Assembly (NCBI GenBank): GCA_030427765.1
Contig: JAUICS010000098.1
Span: 1-5,949 of the forward strand
Reading direction: 5' to 3'
DNA length: 5,949 bases
From: Alphaproteobacteria bacterium
Lineage (GTDB): Bacteria > Pseudomonadota > Alphaproteobacteria > Micavibrionales > Micavibrionaceae
In this document: positions 4,807 to 5,949 of the stretch, piece after piece
Layout: the number at the start of each line of letters is the position of its first letter
Position numbering within the stretch: position 1 is the stretch's first letter
The notes under the pieces: model-generated
Told to the model about the DNA's origin: nothing
The model's input: the letters and a program-made list of their open reading frames with translations, nothing else
Databases searched by the model: none
Translations under genes and position numbers: made by a program

Positions 4807-5351
4807 GATGTCTTGGCTTTGCGGCTGAAACGGCGCAGGCCGAATTTTTCCTGTTTTAGTTCTTCTGTCGGGCCACCGGCCTTCACGGGGCGCGGTGCAA
4901 ATCGGCCAAGCGATATCATGCGGTCATTCATAACAAGGGCGCCGGCCACGCCAACATTCACACAGAATTTCATCGGTATTTTGATGGTAAAACGGCACAT
5001 ATCAAGGACTTCATCCGATAAGTTTCCCATTTCGGGGCCGAGAATATAGGCCGCGCGCGTGGGGTGTTTAAAACTGGGAAGTTCGATTGAGTCTTCAAGA
5101 AATTCAACGCCAACAAGGTCACAACCTCTCGGTAGTTTCAGGTCAGATAGACTGTCATAATTATAAAATGGCATATGTTCGTGTGCCTCGGACGTGTCAC
5201 TCATTCGAACGTCCTTCATTTTGATGTCGGGGCGAATGGTGAAGAAAAATTCCGCACCAAATGAGTGAGACGAACGTACAAGGTTACCAAGGTTTTGTTC
5301 CTTGCTAATCCCTTCAACGCCCATTCCGAAATATCCGCGTGTGACAGCCAT
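4803..5351 (-). CDS. SpoU/TrmH-family RNA 2'-O-methyltransferase
   Basis: 182 aa. SPOUT-fold enzymes of this family transfer a methyl group from SAM to a ribose 2'-OH in tRNA or rRNA, usually as dimers. The three family motifs are visible in order: motif 1 NLGNLVRSSHSFGA (20-33) with the invariant-type Asn23 and Arg26; motif 2 AYILGPEMGNLSDEVLDMC (101-119); motif 3 IKIPMKFCVNVGVAGALVMNDR (123-144), which keeps Asn132 but reads CVNVG instead of the usual SLNVS. There is no N-terminal RNA-binding extension; the C-terminus (165-182) is strongly basic (KQEKFGLRRFSRKAK) and may bind RNA. Length and layout are nearer to small TrmL/TrmH-like proteins than to RlmB; the target RNA cannot be told. No Shine-Dalgarno is seen and TATAAT lies only eight bases before the ATG, so the mRNA may be leaderless. 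Confidence 0.88.
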   Translation of the reverse strand: MAVTRGYFGMGVEGISKEQNLGNLVRSSHSFGAEFFFTIRPDIKMKDVRMSDTSEAHEHMPFYNYDSLSDLKLPRGCDLVGVEFLEDSIELPSFKHPTRAAYILGPEMGNLSDEVLDMCRFTIKIPMKFCVNVGVAGALVMNDRMISLGRFAPRPVKAGGPTEELKQEKFGLRRFSRKAKTS

Positions 5352-5359
5352 GATAGGTT

Positions 5360-5365
5360 ATTATA
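5360..5365 (-). promoter_or_regulatory. Perfect -10 box just before the methyltransferase start
   Basis: TATAAT on the minus strand ends eight bases before the ATG at 5351. A transcript starting the usual six to eight bases downstream would begin at or next to the ATG. A -35 is weak: only T-rich sequence (TTATTT) lies at about 17 bases, and TTGAAC is too close at nine. Confidence 0.45.
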
Positions 5366-5401
5366 GACGTTATCGTTCAAAAAAATAAAGTGGGCTGTGT
5401 T

Positions 5402-5413
5402 ACCTATTTAGGT
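5402..5413. repeat. Short inverted repeat over the stop of the DUF285 gene
   Basis: ACCTA-TT-TAGGT, five-base arms that include the TAA stop codon of the minus-strand gene. On the minus strand a run of seven T follows, about 20 bases further on. The arms are too short and the T run too distant for a convincing terminator. Confidence 0.25.
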
Positions 5414-5949
5414 GCCGGATTGTGATGTTGACCATCATCTTGATCGTTGGACAATACAAATCCTGCCCAATTTTCAATTTCTGTCCCATCCTCTCGGCAT
5501 GGCACAATGTCACCAGCATCTATTCTATCAATTATATCATTAGCATCAGCTGTGTCGAAGGATATGAAATCCCGGCGTGTATCATATTCTGCAGGCTTAA
5601 CGACATCTCCTTGTTTATGAGACCGTCTTGCGCGTTCATAACCAACATCTACATCATGTTTTAGCACATGAATCACTTCTGCCTTTGACATGGCGGGAAC
5701 ACTTCCAGATGTTTGTCCATTGCGTTCTGCCTCTCTTATAGCACTGATAACGTAATTATCTGCTGTATCAAGGGTTGGCGCAAAAGGATGTATAATATTT
5801 CCATTAAAACCATTACATCCTTCAAAAGCCCTTGACATATCCGTGATTGAAGATGTGTTCCAATTACTTAAGTCGCCATTAAAAGAAGTACAATTTTTAA
5901 AAATCTCTTTTATACTGGTTACAAGGTTCAAATTTGGAGCGTCTGTTGC
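5404..5949 (-). CDS. BspA-like / DUF285 repeat protein, C-terminal part (partial)
   Basis: The frame is open to the right edge (the TTG at 5931 is not a start; ATDAPNLNLVT precedes it), so the gene continues beyond the window. The first visible 45 or so residues are typical DUF285 repeats (PF03382): FKNCTSFNGDLSNWNTSSIT then DMSRAFEGCNGFNGNI, a period near 24 residues with the F-N-G-(D/N)-(L/I)-S-x-W pattern. Such proteins are surface or secreted repeat proteins in mycoplasmas, anaerobes and some marine bacteria and are thought to mediate adhesion or protein binding. The remaining 130 or so residues are not repeats: a charged, probably helical stretch (AIREAERN, AEVIHVLKHDVDVGYERARRSHKQ), an Asp-rich segment and a tail rich in Gln/His/Pro. 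They may be an anchoring, effector or export region. The DNA looks more AT-rich than ahcY or the dehydrogenase, hinting at transfer. No membrane anchor or LPXTG is seen. Confidence 0.8.
   Translation of the reverse strand, partial: ATDAPNLNLVTSIKEIFKNCTSFNGDLSNWNTSSITDMSRAFEGCNGFNGNIIHPFAPTLDTADNYVISAIREAERNGQTSGSVPAMSKAEVIHVLKHDVDVGYERARRSHKQGDVVKPAEYDTRRDFISFDTADANDIIDRIDAGDIVPCREDGTEIENWAGFVLSNDQDDGQHHNPAPK

Overview
The window looks like a chromosomal stretch from a Gram-negative proteobacterium of moderate GC, most likely an alphaproteobacterium, possibly Micavibrio-like. That placement is an inference from the RapZ, AhcY and YdfG-like proteins and is not secure. Both ends cut through genes: a folC 3' part on the left (+) and the C-terminal end of a BspA/DUF285-repeat protein on the right (-).

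Layout: (1) 1-1309 (+), the end of folC (folate polyglutamylation) coupled by an ATGA overlap to rapZ, an RNase-adapter-family protein whose Walker A lysine is replaced by leucine. (2) 1315-2354 (-), a small block of unrecognised genes read towards rapZ: a 151-aa hydrophilic protein, an unlisted 38-aa ORF overlapping its 3' end, and a 138-aa glycine-rich membrane protein. The block ends in a convincing intrinsic terminator that lies inside the rapZ coding sequence on the opposite strand. (3) 2355-2474, a divergent promoter region. (4) 2475-3785 (+), ahcY, S-adenosylhomocysteine hydrolase of the short form. (5) 3786-4038, an intergenic region with a 12-bp hairpin and a doubtful small minus-strand ORF. 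(6) 4039-4806 (+), a YdfG-type short-chain dehydrogenase. (7) 4803-5351 (-), a SpoU/TrmH-family RNA 2'-O-methyltransferase, tail-to-tail with the dehydrogenase through overlapping stop codons and possibly leaderless. (8) 5404-5949 (-), the partial DUF285 protein.

The recognised genes are mostly housekeeping: one-carbon and methyl-cycle metabolism (folC, ahcY), RNA methylation with SAM (the methyltransferase yields the S-adenosylhomocysteine that AhcY clears) and amino-sugar or RNA regulation (rapZ). They are not one operon. I see no complete defence system, mobile element, tRNA or CRISPR array. The parts with most novelty are the unknown minus-strand block with its embedded terminator, the altered RapZ and dehydrogenase nucleotide-binding loops, and the DUF285 protein at the right edge.
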